The notes beneath the pieces were generated by a model. That model was not told the DNA's origin and did no database searches. It was given only the letters and a program-made list of their open reading frames with translations. A program made the position numbers and the translations under genes. Of a DNA stretch of 64,000 bases, positions 17,151 to 26,064 are shown piece by piece. This DNA is from Bacteroidaceae bacterium. GTDB lineage: Bacteria; Bacteroidota; Bacteroidia; Bacteroidales; Bacteroidaceae. Every line of letters starts with the position of its first letter. Position 1 is the stretch's first letter. Location of the stretch: NCBI GenBank assembly GCA_017445925.1, contig JAFSRW010000021.1, positions 1 to 64,000 on the forward strand, in the 5' to 3' direction.

Positions 17151-18521
17151 GTGTTTCCATTAACAGACCAACAGCTTCATAATGTACTCTCCACCGCTCT
17201 TAGCAGAGGTGGAGAGTATGCTGATATATTCCTGGAGGACACTCACCTCAGCAGCCTGGAGTTGCAGGATGGCACCGTCAGTCAGGCTCAGCAGGTGATG
17301 CTCTACGGAGCCGGAATACGAGTTGTTCAAGGCACGCAGACGGGCTACGCCTACACCATGGACCTCGGTCCCGAGGCTCTGCATCAGGCAGCACGTTTTG
17401 CAGGAAGCATTCCAGGCACTTGCGCTGCACCAGATATTCCTATGCTACAAGCTACGCCGCTCCTTACACCAGAAACACCAATGCTGGAGCCCGATGCGTC
17501 AAAGAACATTCTGCTTGCCATCAATCGTAGGGCACACGAAATATCACCCCTTGTGGTTCGTGTGAAAGCTACCATAGCCCAACGAATGCAGCACATCAGG
17601 TTTGTCTGTTCCGAAGGCAACGGCTTCTCTGACAACCGTCCCCGCACTACCCTTTTCATTTCTGTTGTTCTGCAGAAAGACGGGAAGACACAGATGGGAT
17701 TCGGCAGCCGTATGTACCAGAGGGGAGCCGAATTCATTACACCCGAACTTACAGAAGAACTCCTGCAAGATACCATCTCGCAAGCACTGTTCCTCTTCGA
17801 TGCCATACAGATTGAAGGCGGCGAGATGCCCGTTGTTATGGCTGCCGGAAGCAGTGGCATCCTTATGCACGAGGCTATCGGACACGCCTTCGAAGCCGAC
17901 TTCATCCGCACAGGCGAGAGTATCTTTACAGGCAAACTGGGTCAGCGCATCTGCGATAGCCATATCACTATCGTTGATGATGGCACCCAACCCTACGATG
18001 CAGGAATGCTCCGTTACGATGATGAAGGAACACCTGGTCAACGGACTACATTGGTGGAGAAAGGCATCCTCACCAGCTATCTGCACGATCGCATCAGTGC
18101 CCGTCATTTTGGCGTTCAGAGTACAGGTAACGGTCGCCGCGAGAGTTTCCGTCACATGCCCCTGCCTCGTATGCGCAGCACCTATATGTGCGCTGGAGGG
18201 GCTACAGAAGAGGATATAATACACAGCGTCAAGCGCGGAATCTATGCCCAGACCTTTACCAATGGGCAGGTACAGATAGGGGCAGGCGACTTCACCTTCT
18301 TTATGAAGAAAGGCTACTTGATAGAGGACGGTCACCTCACTACCCCATTGCGCGACATGAACATCATTGGTAACGGACCACAGGCACTCCAACACATCAG
18401 TATGGTAGGTAACAACCTGAAGATTGACCACAGTGCCGGAATATGCGGTAAAGGCGGTCAGCGTGTAGGCGTAAGCCAGGGACTCCCCACTGTTCTGGTA
18501 GATAAATTAGTGGTAGGATAA
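17151..18521 (+). CDS. tldD: TldD-type metalloprotease subunit
   Basis: 456 residues with a GTG start nine bases after uxaC. The zinc motif HEAIGH (about 240-245) is the HExxxH signature of TldD, and the GAGIRVVQGTQTGYAYTMDL segment near residue 50 is typical of the N-terminal domain. TldD pairs with TldE/PmbA in a heterodimer; in E. coli the pair degrades unfolded peptides, processes microcin B17 and inactivates CcdA. The partner pmbA lies 207 bases downstream. No role in hexuronate use is known, so its position behind uxaC may be incidental. Confidence 0.93.
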   Translation: MFPLTDQQLHNVLSTALSRGGEYADIFLEDTHLSSLELQDGTVSQAQQVMLYGAGIRVVQGTQTGYAYTMDLGPEALHQAARFAGSIPGTCAAPDIPMLQATPLLTPETPMLEPDASKNILLAINRRAHEISPLVVRVKATIAQRMQHIRFVCSEGNGFSDNRPRTTLFISVVLQKDGKTQMGFGSRMYQRGAEFITPELTEELLQDTISQALFLFDAIQIEGGEMPVVMAAGSSGILMHEAIGHAFEADFIRTGESIFTGKLGQRICDSHITIVDDGTQPYDAGMLRYDDEGTPGQRTTLVEKGILTSYLHDRISARHFGVQSTGNGRRESFRHMPLPRMRSTYMCAGGATEEDIIHSVKRGIYAQTFTNGQVQIGAGDFTFFMKKGYLIEDGHLTTPLRDMNIIGNGPQALQHISMVGNNLKIDHSAGICGKGGQRVGVSQGLPTVLVDKLVVG

Positions 18522-18728
18522 TGACCCCCTCTAACCCTTCGGGCCCCAACGTCGCGAATGGGGATTCGCTCCCCTTTGTGGGGCCGCAGCCACATTCAGT
18601 GGCTACTCTAAAGACCCCAGTCGCCCTTTAGGGGGAATAAACTTTGGCTATTGGCCATTGGCCTTTGGCTCATAAGACCCATAAGACCTATAAGACCTAT
18701 AAGACTCATAAACAGTAAACAGTAAACC
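18522..18728. repeat. Mixed repeats between tldD and pmbA
   Basis: The gap holds a C/G-rich block (CCCTCTAACCCTTCGGGCCCC), the palindrome CGCCCTTTAGGGGG (18622-18635), TTGGC-ATTGGCC units, five CATAAGACC/TATAAGACC units (18670-18711) and AAACAGTAAACAGTAAACC. At least three of these families recur elsewhere: 44274, 45779, 56705 and 61562. Confidence 0.8.
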
Positions 18729-20033
18729 ATGAACATATTAGATTTCGCAGCCGAGGAAATCAGACGCGTTTGCGGAGATGTAGATTTCAAACTTGTTCTC
18801 ATGCTGAATAACGAGGACGATATCAACATCCGCAACGGACAGATAGAGAAGATGTTACACGCTTCTGCTACTTCATTGGCCATGAATCTGCTCATAGATG
18901 GGCGCGACGGCTTCTTCTACACCAACAACGTGCAGCCCGAAGCCCTACGTCCATTCATCAGGAATGCGGCAGAAACAACCCGTATGCTGGAGCCCGATGA
19001 GTCACGCACACTTGCCGACCCCTCCAGATATTATAAAGGGGGAGGCCCTGACCTGAAGATTTTCGATGCTACGCTCTCAACCATTGACCCAGCAGAGAAA
19101 CTACGTCTGGCAAAGCAGAACAACCAAGAGGGTTTGTTGCTCCAGCCCAATCTCATCAGTTTCCAGACACATTATACCGACCGCCAGCATCAGGCCCACT
19201 ATCTTATCAGTAACGGATTCCAGGGCTACGAGGAAAGCAGCCGGTGTACCCTTACCAGCATTGCTACGGCAGAAGGAGCAGACGGGCAGCACCCTGCTGA
19301 CGGATGGGGAGAGACACGAATTTTCTTCCAAGACATGCCTCTGGAAGGTATTGCTAAAGTAGCTATAGACCGTACCTTGCGTAAGATAGGCGGTAAGCCT
19401 ACACGTAGCGGTCAATACCAGATGATTCTGGAATCGCCCATTGTTGGCAGTTTTCTTCAACCCATCCTCAACGCTATGAACGGCCAATACCTGCACGGTA
19501 AGATGTCGTTCCTGGCAGACAAGCTCCACCAGCAGGTGCTCTCACCATTAATCAATATTGTCGATGACCCGCTTATCCCTGGTACCCGAGGTGCCTGCTA
19601 TTTCGATTATGACGGTGTTGCCACAGAACGACGCACCCTGTTCACAGAGGGCGTTTTAGACACCTATTTCATAGATACCATATTTGCCAAAAAGTTGAGA
19701 ATGAAGCCTACCACACAGGGTGCGCACCACCTTGTTATGCAGAGTGGTGAGCAGACCTTGCAGCAACTGATAGTCAACGCTGAGAACGCTATCATGGTAA
19801 CCGATTTCAATGGTGGAAACTGCGACCCCAGTACAGGCAACTTCTCATACGGTATAGAAGGATTCCTTATTCAGGACGGACAGATAGTACAGCCCGTCAG
19901 CGGTATGAATATCACAGGAAATATCTTGGATGTATGGCAACGTGTTACGGCACTTGGCAACGATTTCGACCCTTGGGAAACAGAACTCCTGCCCAGTATT
20001 GTGTTTGCCGATGTCAACTTTGGCGGCCTTTAA
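18729..20033 (+). CDS. pmbA: TldE/PmbA family protein
   Basis: 434 residues. It is homologous to TldD but lacks the HExxxH zinc site, as expected for the TldE/PmbA half of the heterodimer. The N-terminal region has MNNEDDINIRNGQIEKM-like residues, while the C-terminal region has the GNCDPSTGNFSYGIEGFLI motif near 360 and ends with FADVNFGGL. It follows tldD across a repeat-rich gap of 207 bases. It ends four bases inside the oppositely oriented gene at 20030. Confidence 0.92.
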   Translation: MNILDFAAEEIRRVCGDVDFKLVLMLNNEDDINIRNGQIEKMLHASATSLAMNLLIDGRDGFFYTNNVQPEALRPFIRNAAETTRMLEPDESRTLADPSRYYKGGGPDLKIFDATLSTIDPAEKLRLAKQNNQEGLLLQPNLISFQTHYTDRQHQAHYLISNGFQGYEESSRCTLTSIATAEGADGQHPADGWGETRIFFQDMPLEGIAKVAIDRTLRKIGGKPTRSGQYQMILESPIVGSFLQPILNAMNGQYLHGKMSFLADKLHQQVLSPLINIVDDPLIPGTRGACYFDYDGVATERRTLFTEGVLDTYFIDTIFAKKLRMKPTTQGAHHLVMQSGEQTLQQLIVNAENAIMVTDFNGGNCDPSTGNFSYGIEGFLIQDGQIVQPVSGMNITGNILDVWQRVTALGNDFDPWETELLPSIVFADVNFGGL

Positions 20034-20722
20034 GCCATCCTATCGCAGAAAGCTTTGTACGAGGTTTCCAGACGTGCCAATTCAAAAGGCTTCAGTTGCA
20101 GCGAGAATGTACCCTTTAGTTCCTCCAATCCGAAGTACGCCTTCATCAGACTGGCCAAGTTGAACGATAGTCCATCGCCCCGTTTCATCAGATAGTAGGC
20201 AATCCTTACCAGGTAATCCCTTTCGTGCTCAATGTAGCGCAGACTGGAGAACAGCACAAAGGCACATGGCAGTGTGTTCACCTTTATCAGGTACGGAATC
20301 CACTCGTTGGCCTCCATCGAGAAGCACCGGAAGAGGTACCTCACCTGCTCCTCGTCTTTCAGATATGGTAGCAGAAACTGGAGTGTCTTCTGTCGGTCCA
20401 CCTCATTCATTATATGGCATAGGTTCTTAAAACCCTCGTCTTGTATGCTCGCTTCGCCCTTCTCCATCCGTTGCACCAGGGCTTTCAGCATAACTATCAG
20501 AAAAGCCTTTGAATCGCGCTGGAGCAACACAGAAAAAAGCCTCCAGAATCCGTCAGCAGGCAGTTCCAGCGCATATCTCTCGCCTAGCATATACACCGCA
20601 GTACGGAACTGGGAATTCGAGAAGGAATCCAGCAGTTTCAGAAGTTCGTCAAAATCCTCCTGACAGACTGCAGGTCTTATCCTTCTGTCTATCTGCACAC
20701 TATAATGTACATCCCGTATCAC
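20030..20722 (-). CDS. Unrecognised helical protein
   Basis: 230 residues that I do not recognise. The sequence is rich in Leu, Phe, Arg and Glu in helical spacing, with no signal peptide and no clear membrane segment. Stretches such as FDELLKLLDSFS and YLVRIAYYLMKRGDG suggest an alpha-helical repeat or adaptor. It overlaps the upstream YhhN gene by four bases (20719-20722), so translation is likely coupled and the pair may act together. Its end overlaps the end of pmbA on the other strand by four bases. Confidence 0.75.
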   Translation of the reverse strand: MIRDVHYSVQIDRRIRPAVCQEDFDELLKLLDSFSNSQFRTAVYMLGERYALELPADGFWRLFSVLLQRDSKAFLIVMLKALVQRMEKGEASIQDEGFKNLCHIMNEVDRQKTLQFLLPYLKDEEQVRYLFRCFSMEANEWIPYLIKVNTLPCAFVLFSSLRYIEHERDYLVRIAYYLMKRGDGLSFNLASLMKAYFGLEELKGTFSLQLKPFELARLETSYKAFCDRMA

Positions 20723-21342
20723 TTGGCTTCAATCTTATTCATATTCAGAACGCCTATAAAAAGCAAGCCCTGTCCCAGATAATAGGGAATCATAATTAAC
20801 AAGTGGGCATGAGGCATTCGCTGCACAAACAAGTGTGTGCCCAATATAAAATCAGAAACAACAAAGAGTGTAGCACCCAGCATCAGACAGATATTCCTAT
20901 GCCTGAGAGCAGAATAGCACATTCCCAGCAACAGAACAGCATATACAGCTATTCCAGATGCAATAATCTTATCCTCCACCTTGGGGAAAATCCAGTACAT
21001 GGCAATGCCGTATACCATTAACACGAACACCAGGAACAGCATTCTCACAGACTTGGGCCAAGCCACCCTGGGAGGCATCAGAAGAGTGAATAGTATAATG
21101 TACACCATCTGGGCAAGAGCAAAAGAGCCAATCTGAGGAATCAGCTCATTCTTCCAACCCATTACATCGCCCATGAAAGAGAAGAAGAGTGCAGCCGACA
21201 GAGCCCATTGCCTTTTATAAAGGGCACACATGGTGAGCCAGGCAAGAGGAAAAATCATCAGTGAAGGATAATGCAAAGGCATAAAATCCAACACCGAAAG
21301 AATGATATAGACCAAGATGGCCAAAGCAATTTGTCGCAACAC
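20719..21342 (-). CDS. YhhN/TMEM86 family membrane protein
   Basis: 207 residues with about eight hydrophobic spans. Features of the YhhN family (related to animal lysoplasmalogenase TMEM86) include LFFSFMGDVMGW near residue 56, with an Asp inside a membrane helix, and the later LGATLFVVSDFILG near 160 with a second such Asp. Animal members hydrolyse the vinyl ether bond of lysoplasmalogens. Many anaerobes make plasmalogens, but whether this protein acts on them is unproven. The start is GTG. The promoter TATTTTTG lies at 21377-21370 on the same strand, and the protein is co-transcribed with the unknown gene at 20030. Confidence 0.85.
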   Translation of the reverse strand: MLRQIALAILVYIILSVLDFMPLHYPSLMIFPLAWLTMCALYKRQWALSAALFFSFMGDVMGWKNELIPQIGSFALAQMVYIILFTLLMPPRVAWPKSVRMLFLVFVLMVYGIAMYWIFPKVEDKIIASGIAVYAVLLLGMCYSALRHRNICLMLGATLFVVSDFILGTHLFVQRMPHAHLLIMIPYYLGQGLLFIGVLNMNKIEAK

Positions 21343-21369
21343 TAAATCTTCAATTTTGGTTTACGGGTG

Positions 21370-21429
21370 CAAAAATACAACTTAATCTTTATTTCATGAT
21401 AGGTTAAGCAGAAAAAAATTGTATCTTTG
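21370..21429. promoter_or_regulatory. Divergent promoters: YhhN (minus) and BASS transporter (plus)
   Basis: The minus strand has TATTTTTG (21377-21370), and the plus strand has TATCTTTG (21422-21429). Both match the Bacteroidota TAnnTTTG box and sit about 27-30 bases before their start codons. Confidence 0.65.
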
Positions 21430-21458
21430 CGGTGTAAAATAAAGATAAGATATAAGGA

Positions 21459-22409
21459 ATGAAGAAAGTATGTGATTTCATTGCCCGGTGGATGGGATTA
21501 ATGGTACTACTCGTAGCAGCATTCTCACTTATAGTACCCGAATCTTTCACTTGGATTGAGACAAAAGCCATCAATCCTATGTTAGGCGTCATCATGTTCG
21601 GTATGGGACTGACACTCTCAGCCAAGGATTTTCGTATTGTATTAAGCAGACCCAAGGATATTCTAATAGGATGTCTGGCACAGTTCACAGTCATGCCCCT
21701 GTTAGCATTCGGACTGTCGTGGGCATTTTCGCTACCCAAGGAGTTGGCACTGGGAGTTATTCTGGTAGGATGCTGTCCGGGCGGCACAGCCTCCAATGTC
21801 ATTACCTATCTGGCAAAGGGCGACCTTGCCCTCTCCGTAGGAATGACAGCCACATCTACCCTACTCGCCCCCATACTCACACCCTTATTAGTATGGCTGA
21901 TGGCAGGAACCATGGTTCATGTCGATACGCTGGGAATGTTGCTGAGCATCGTCTATGTAGTCATTGCCCCCATTATATGCGGACTGTTCTGCCAGAACTA
22001 TCTGCCCAAGCTGACTAAAAGCGTCATGCCCTATCTGCCCGCATTCTCATCTATAGTGATTGCATTTGTGGTCGGAATCGTTGTAGGGCATAATGCCGAC
22101 CGTCTGTTACTCGGCGGAATGATAGTTGTGGTGGTAGTGATAGCCCATAACCTGCTGGGGCTTTTACTCGGCCTCCTCATCGGTCGGGCACTCCATCTGG
22201 CCAAGCCCAAGTGTGTAGCCCTCAGCATCGAGGTAGGTATGCAGAACTCCGGTCTTGCCTCCTCATTAGCAGTAATGCATTTTGCCGCCTATCCTCTTGC
22301 CACCATCCCAGGTGCCGTCTTTAGCGTGTGGCACAACATCAGCGGAGCATTAGCTGCAAAACTATATCAACATGTCCCTAAGGAATCCCCTAAAGTCCTA
22401 TCTGAATAA
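21459..22409 (+). CDS. Bile acid:sodium symporter (BASS) family transporter
   Basis: 316 residues with about ten membrane helices. The MFGMGLTLSAKDF motif near residue 47, GCCPGGTASNVITYLAKGD (about 107-125) and the later EVGMQNSGLASSLA (about 253-266) are typical of the BASS family (ASBT, YocS). In this fold the crossing helices of the two core repeats bind sodium. Bacterial members carry varied organic anions such as pantoate, keto acids or bile acids, so the substrate cannot be named. It has its own promoter at 21422. The next gene, an SDR, follows after 87 bases of repeat. Confidence 0.9.
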   Translation: MKKVCDFIARWMGLMVLLVAAFSLIVPESFTWIETKAINPMLGVIMFGMGLTLSAKDFRIVLSRPKDILIGCLAQFTVMPLLAFGLSWAFSLPKELALGVILVGCCPGGTASNVITYLAKGDLALSVGMTATSTLLAPILTPLLVWLMAGTMVHVDTLGMLLSIVYVVIAPIICGLFCQNYLPKLTKSVMPYLPAFSSIVIAFVVGIVVGHNADRLLLGGMIVVVVVIAHNLLGLLLGLLIGRALHLAKPKCVALSIEVGMQNSGLASSLAVMHFAAYPLATIPGAVFSVWHNISGALAAKLYQHVPKESPKVLSE

Positions 22410-22470
22410 GTTGTGGAGAAAAGAGAATTGAGTTGTGGAGAAAAGAGGGATGAGAGTTATGGAGATTATC
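22410..22470. repeat. GTTGTGGAGAAAAGAG tandem repeat
   Basis: Two close copies of GTTGTGGAGAAAAGAG and a degenerate third (GAGTTATGGAGATT) lie between the BASS gene and the SDR gene. Confidence 0.75.
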
Positions 22471-22496
22471 TGAATAAAGAAAAGTGACAGAAGTAC

Positions 22497-23234
22497 ATGA
22501 ATACTACTAAGGGTAAGAAAGCAATCATTGTTGGTGCAAGTTCCGGCATTGGAAGGAAAGTTGCACAATTATTAATAGCTGATGGATGGCATTTGGGCGT
22601 TGCAGCACGAAGAGAGGAATCCCTGATGGAGTTGAAAACGATGGCTCCAGAACGTGTTGAAGTGATGACAATTGATGTAACAAAGCCTCAAGCCGGTGAG
22701 CAGCTGATGACCCTCATAGAAAGAATTGGCGGGATGGAATTATACTTCCATGCTTCAGGTATCGGCAAACAGAACCGAGACTTGGATACTGACATAGAGT
22801 TGCGTACAATGGAAACCAATGCCGTAGGATTCACGAGGATGATAGACACTGCCTTCAGGTATTTTGCAGAACAGGGCAAAGGGCACATTGCTGCTATTAC
22901 GTCAATTGCTGGAACCAAAGGTCTGGGCCCTGCCCCAGCCTACTCTGCCACAAAAGCCCTGCAAGCTACATACCTGCAAGCATTGGAACAACAGGCTCAT
23001 CAACGAGGACTGAACATCCGCATTACTGACATCCGTCCAGGTTTCGTTGACACAGCGCTACTCAATGGAGACTTCAAATATCCCATGCTGATGCGGCCAG
23101 AAACTGTAGCTGGTGAAATTGTCCGTAGTATCTATCGCAAACGCCATATCCGTGTAATAGACTGGCGCTATCGGATAATGACCTTCTTCTGGCAACTCAT
23201 CCCCAACTGGATCTGGCGCAGGATGAGATTATAA
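22497..23234 (+). CDS. Short-chain dehydrogenase/reductase
   Basis: 245 residues. The classical SDR features are GASSGIG (12-18), the catalytic Tyr in PAYSATKALQAT (about 144-155), and a hydrophobic C-terminus, TFFWQLIPNWIWRRM, which may associate with the membrane. The substrate is not evident. Such SDRs with a hydrophobic tail resemble lipid- or sterol-related oxidoreductases. It lies behind the BASS transporter with a repeat-filled gap, possibly in one transcript. Confidence 0.82.
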   Translation: MNTTKGKKAIIVGASSGIGRKVAQLLIADGWHLGVAARREESLMELKTMAPERVEVMTIDVTKPQAGEQLMTLIERIGGMELYFHASGIGKQNRDLDTDIELRTMETNAVGFTRMIDTAFRYFAEQGKGHIAAITSIAGTKGLGPAPAYSATKALQATYLQALEQQAHQRGLNIRITDIRPGFVDTALLNGDFKYPMLMRPETVAGEIVRSIYRKRHIRVIDWRYRIMTFFWQLIPNWIWRRMRL

Positions 23235-23244
23235 ACCACAAAAA

Positions 23245-23266
23245 AGGGAGCCGCTAAAAGCTCCCT
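23245..23266 (-). terminator. Terminator of the tRNA-Gly transcript
   Basis: AGGGAGC (minus 23266-23260) pairs with GCTCCCT (23251-23245), and a T run follows on the minus strand. It lies 12 bases beyond the tRNA 3' end. It may also mark the end of the plus-strand SDR transcript. Confidence 0.75.
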
Positions 23267-23277
23267 AATCTATTTAG

Positions 23278-23350
23278 AGCGATAGACGGGACTCGAACCC
23301 GCGACCCTCGGCTTGGGAAGCCAATGCTCTACCAACTGAGCCACTATCGC
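23278..23350 (-). tRNA. tRNA-Gly (anticodon CCC)
   Basis: 73 bases. The acceptor arms GCGATAG/CTATCGC pair perfectly. The D-arm GCTCAGTTGGTAGAGC, anticodon stem-loop (stem TTGGC/GCCGA, loop TTCCCAA) and T-arm GCGGGTTCGAGTCCCGT are all present. The anticodon CCC reads GGG. CCA is not encoded. TAATTTTG upstream (23374-23367) serves as promoter. Confidence 0.95.
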
Positions 23351-23354
23351 ATTC

Positions 23355-23411
23355 ACTAAGACGATGCAAAATTACAGTATTTTCTGCATTTACACAAGAA
23401 ATCGTCTTAGT
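23355..23411. promoter_or_regulatory. tRNA promoter inside an 11-base inverted repeat
   Basis: ACTAAGACGAT (23355-23365) and ATCGTCTTAGT (23401-23411) are perfect inverted repeats, 35 bases apart. Between them lies the minus-strand promoter TAATTTTG (23374-23367) with its TTG (23397-23395), 20 bases apart. A TTTTTTT run follows the right arm on the plus strand, so it may also stop plus-strand transcription. Confidence 0.6.
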
Positions 23412-23415
23412 TTTT

Positions 23416-24060
23416 TTATTTGGTAGCATGAGTCCACCATGCATCGTTCTCATCTTTGAGGGAATGCTGCTTGGCATTGTTCTGCACACTTCCATTGCGG
23501 ACACGTGAAAGTGTCTCAGGTGTCATCTGCAGGAAACTGGCTATATGTACCATAGGGGCACGCAGAATAATCTCTGGCTTCTCGCGCAACAATCGCTCAT
23601 AACGCTCGGTGGCGTTCTCAAACCTCTGGCTATCGGCATGCTCCTGCGAGCTGATAGCCACATGCTCCAAGATTTTACGATAAAGCATCTCTATTTCCTG
23701 ATTACGTACCATAAGGTTATTCAGGTCGTCATAAGGAATGGCATATAGTTTAGTGTTCTCTAATGCCTCAACAATAAGGCGACTGGGCTCCTGCTTCAGG
23801 AAACTCTCTATGCAGAAGACGATACGGCCCTCGAAACTGAAGTGTTCCGTAACATCCTTCTTGTTCTTATAATAATATTGGCGAACCATACCCTTATCTA
23901 CAAAGTAAAGGTTACGGCATACCTGACCTTCTTGCAAAATGGTGTCCCCCTTCTGAAATTTCATGGGCACAAGGATGCTACCCAGAATATGTACTGCAGA
24001 TGGCGTAAGTGTGCAGTATATCCGGGATATCTCTCGTGCAATGTCTCTTCTTCTATCCAT
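23416..24060 (-). CDS. Crp/Fnr family transcriptional regulator
   Basis: 214 residues. The N-terminal cyclic-nucleotide-binding-like barrel (about 20-130) includes FQKGDTILQEGQVCRNLYFV and ITE-like elements. The C-terminal winged-helix HTH reads APMVHIASFLQMTPETLSRVR (about 168-188). The effector is unknown. The barrel has no evident arrangement of cysteines for an iron-sulfur cluster, so it is not a classic FNR. Bacteroidota have many such proteins responding to unknown signals. The gene is alone between lepA and the tRNA. No signal-binding residues can be assigned with confidence from the sequence. Confidence 0.88.
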   Translation of the reverse strand: MDRRRDIAREISRIYCTLTPSAVHILGSILVPMKFQKGDTILQEGQVCRNLYFVDKGMVRQYYYKNKKDVTEHFSFEGRIVFCIESFLKQEPSRLIVEALENTKLYAIPYDDLNNLMVRNQEIEMLYRKILEHVAISSQEHADSQRFENATERYERLLREKPEIILRAPMVHIASFLQMTPETLSRVRNGSVQNNAKQHSLKDENDAWWTHATK

Positions 24061-24135
24061 CGTTCGTATTAATTATGGTACTAGTTACAATTCAAAAATC
24101 ACAATCAAAAAATTCACAATAGGCTGAATGGCATT

Positions 24136-25917
24136 TTAATCCAACTTCAAGACGGCAAGGAAGGCTTTCTGGGGCACTTGCACGTTGCCAATCTGTTTCA
24201 TGCGTTTCTTACCCTTCTTCTGTTTTTCCAGCAGTTTACGCTTACGACTGACATCACCTCCATAACACTTGGCAAGCACATCCTTACGTACCTGCTTTAC
24301 GGTCTCACGGGCAATAATCTTGGCACCGATAGCGGCTTGGATAGCAATATCGAACTGCTGACGAGGCAGGAGCTCTTTAAGTTTCTCGCACATACGACGA
24401 CCGAATGTTTCGGCATTATCAACGTGCGTCAGGGTACTCAGTGCATCTACAGGCTCTCCGTTTAACAGGATATCCATCTTAACCAGTTTGCTGGGACGGA
24501 AGCCCGACTGGTGGTAATCAAACGAAGCATAGCCCTTGCTGATACTCTTAAGCTTATCATAGAAATCAATTACTATCTCGCCCAAAGGCATAGCGTACTG
24601 AATTTCTACACGGTTTCCGCTGATGTATTCCTGCTTAAGCAACTCGCCTCGTTTCCCAAGACAAAGCGTCATGATGTTACCGATATATGCTGTATGCGTG
24701 ATTACGGTTGCATGAATATAGGGTTCCTCAATGTGGTCAATGAGCGTGGCGTCGGGCATCCCTGAAGGATTGTGCACTTCCTTTACCTCGCCCTGCTTAT
24801 CATATACAAGGTATGACACGTTGGGAACTGTGGTGATGACGTCCATATTGAACTCACGGTCCAGACGCTCCTGAATAATCTCCATGTGCAGTAGACCCAG
24901 GAATCCACAACGGAAACCAAAGCCCAAAGCCACAGAACTCTCTGGTTGGAAAGTAAGACTGGCATCGTTGAGTTGCAACTTTTCCAGACTGGCACGCAGA
25001 TTCTCAAAGTCCTCCGTCTCAATGGGATAAACACCTGCAAAGACCATAGGCTTAACCTCCTCAAATCCAGCAATTGCCTCTTTACAAGGATTCTCCACCG
25101 TAGTAATGGTATCACCCACCTTAACTTCGGTAGCCGTCTTGATACCGGAAACAATATAGCCTACATCTCCACAGTGCAGCACCTTACGCGGCACCATATC
25201 CATCTTAAGCACACCTATCTCCTCGGCCTTGTACTCTTTGCCTGTATTGATGAACTGAACCTGATCTCCACTCTTTATGCTTCCGTTGACTATCTTGAAG
25301 TATGCAATGATGCCGCGGAAGGAATTGAAGACAGAGTCGAAGATAAGTGCCTGAAGCGGAGCATTCTCATCGCCCTTTGGACAAGGAATACGCTCTACAA
25401 CGGCCTGTAGAATATCCTCAACACCCATACCAGTCTTTCCGCTGGCACGGATAATCTCCTCGCGCTTACAGCCAATAAGTTCTACAATCTCATCTTCTAC
25501 CTCCTCAGGCATCGCGTTGGGCATATCGCACTTATTAATGACGGGGATAATCTCCAAATCATGGTCGATAGCCATATACAGGTTACTGATGGTCTGTGCC
25601 TGAACGCCTTGCGTAGCATCTACCACCAACAGCGCACCCTCACATGCGGCAATGCTGCGAGAGACCTCGTAAGAGAAGTCTACATGGCCCGGAGTGTCAA
25701 TAAGATTAAGGATGTATTTCTCGCCCTGATGGTTATATTCCATCTGTATAGCGTGGCTCTTAATGGTAATACCACGCTCCTGTTCCAAATCCATATCGTC
25801 AAGCATCTGCCCCTTAGTAACCTCAATGGTATGGGTGTACTCCAGCAGACGGTCGGCAAGAGTGCTCTTTCCGTGGTCGATATGAGCAATGATACAGAAA
25901 TTTCTTATATGTTGCAT
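24136..25917 (-). CDS. lepA: Elongation factor 4 (LepA)
   Basis: 593 residues. It is a translational GTPase with G1 AHIDHGKST (about 10-18), DTPGH (about 74-78) and NKCDMPNA (about 128-135), followed by EF-G-like domains and the LepA-specific C-terminal domain with [13 protein letters not shown]. LepA back-translocates or remodels stalled ribosomes and is linked to 30S assembly. The length and domain order are standard. It is divergent from the phosphohexomutase gene, with separate promoters at 25955-26033. Confidence 0.96.
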   Translation of the reverse strand: MQHIRNFCIIAHIDHGKSTLADRLLEYTHTIEVTKGQMLDDMDLEQERGITIKSHAIQMEYNHQGEKYILNLIDTPGHVDFSYEVSRSIAACEGALLVVDATQGVQAQTISNLYMAIDHDLEIIPVINKCDMPNAMPEEVEDEIVELIGCKREEIIRASGKTGMGVEDILQAVVERIPCPKGDENAPLQALIFDSVFNSFRGIIAYFKIVNGSIKSGDQVQFINTGKEYKAEEIGVLKMDMVPRKVLHCGDVGYIVSGIKTATEVKVGDTITTVENPCKEAIAGFEEVKPMVFAGVYPIETEDFENLRASLEKLQLNDASLTFQPESSVALGFGFRCGFLGLLHMEIIQERLDREFNMDVITTVPNVSYLVYDKQGEVKEVHNPSGMPDATLIDHIEEPYIHATVITHTAYIGNIMTLCLGKRGELLKQEYISGNRVEIQYAMPLGEIVIDFYDKLKSISKGYASFDYHQSGFRPSKLVKMDILLNGEPVDALSTLTHVDNAETFGRRMCEKLKELLPRQQFDIAIQAAIGAKIIARETVKQVRKDVLAKCYGGDVSRKRKLLEKQKKGKKRMKQIGNVQVPQKAFLAVLKLD

Positions 25918-25954
25918 TAAACTGTCAATTCAATTGTATAGTATTTCAAGATTG

Positions 25955-26033
25955 CAAAAGTACAAAAAAACTGGAAATCTGCAAAAGATAGGTAGGAATT
26001 TCTTGGCGTATTCACAACTTTTCAATACCTTTG
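25955..26033. promoter_or_regulatory. Divergent promoters for lepA and the phosphohexomutase
   Basis: For lepA (minus), TACTTTTG lies at 25962-25955 with TTTG at 25985-25982. For the plus gene, TACCTTTG lies at 26026-26033 with TTG at 26003-26005. Both have 19-20 bases between elements. Confidence 0.7.
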
Positions 26034-26064
26034 CAATGAAAATTTATTTCATAAAACAAAGAAT

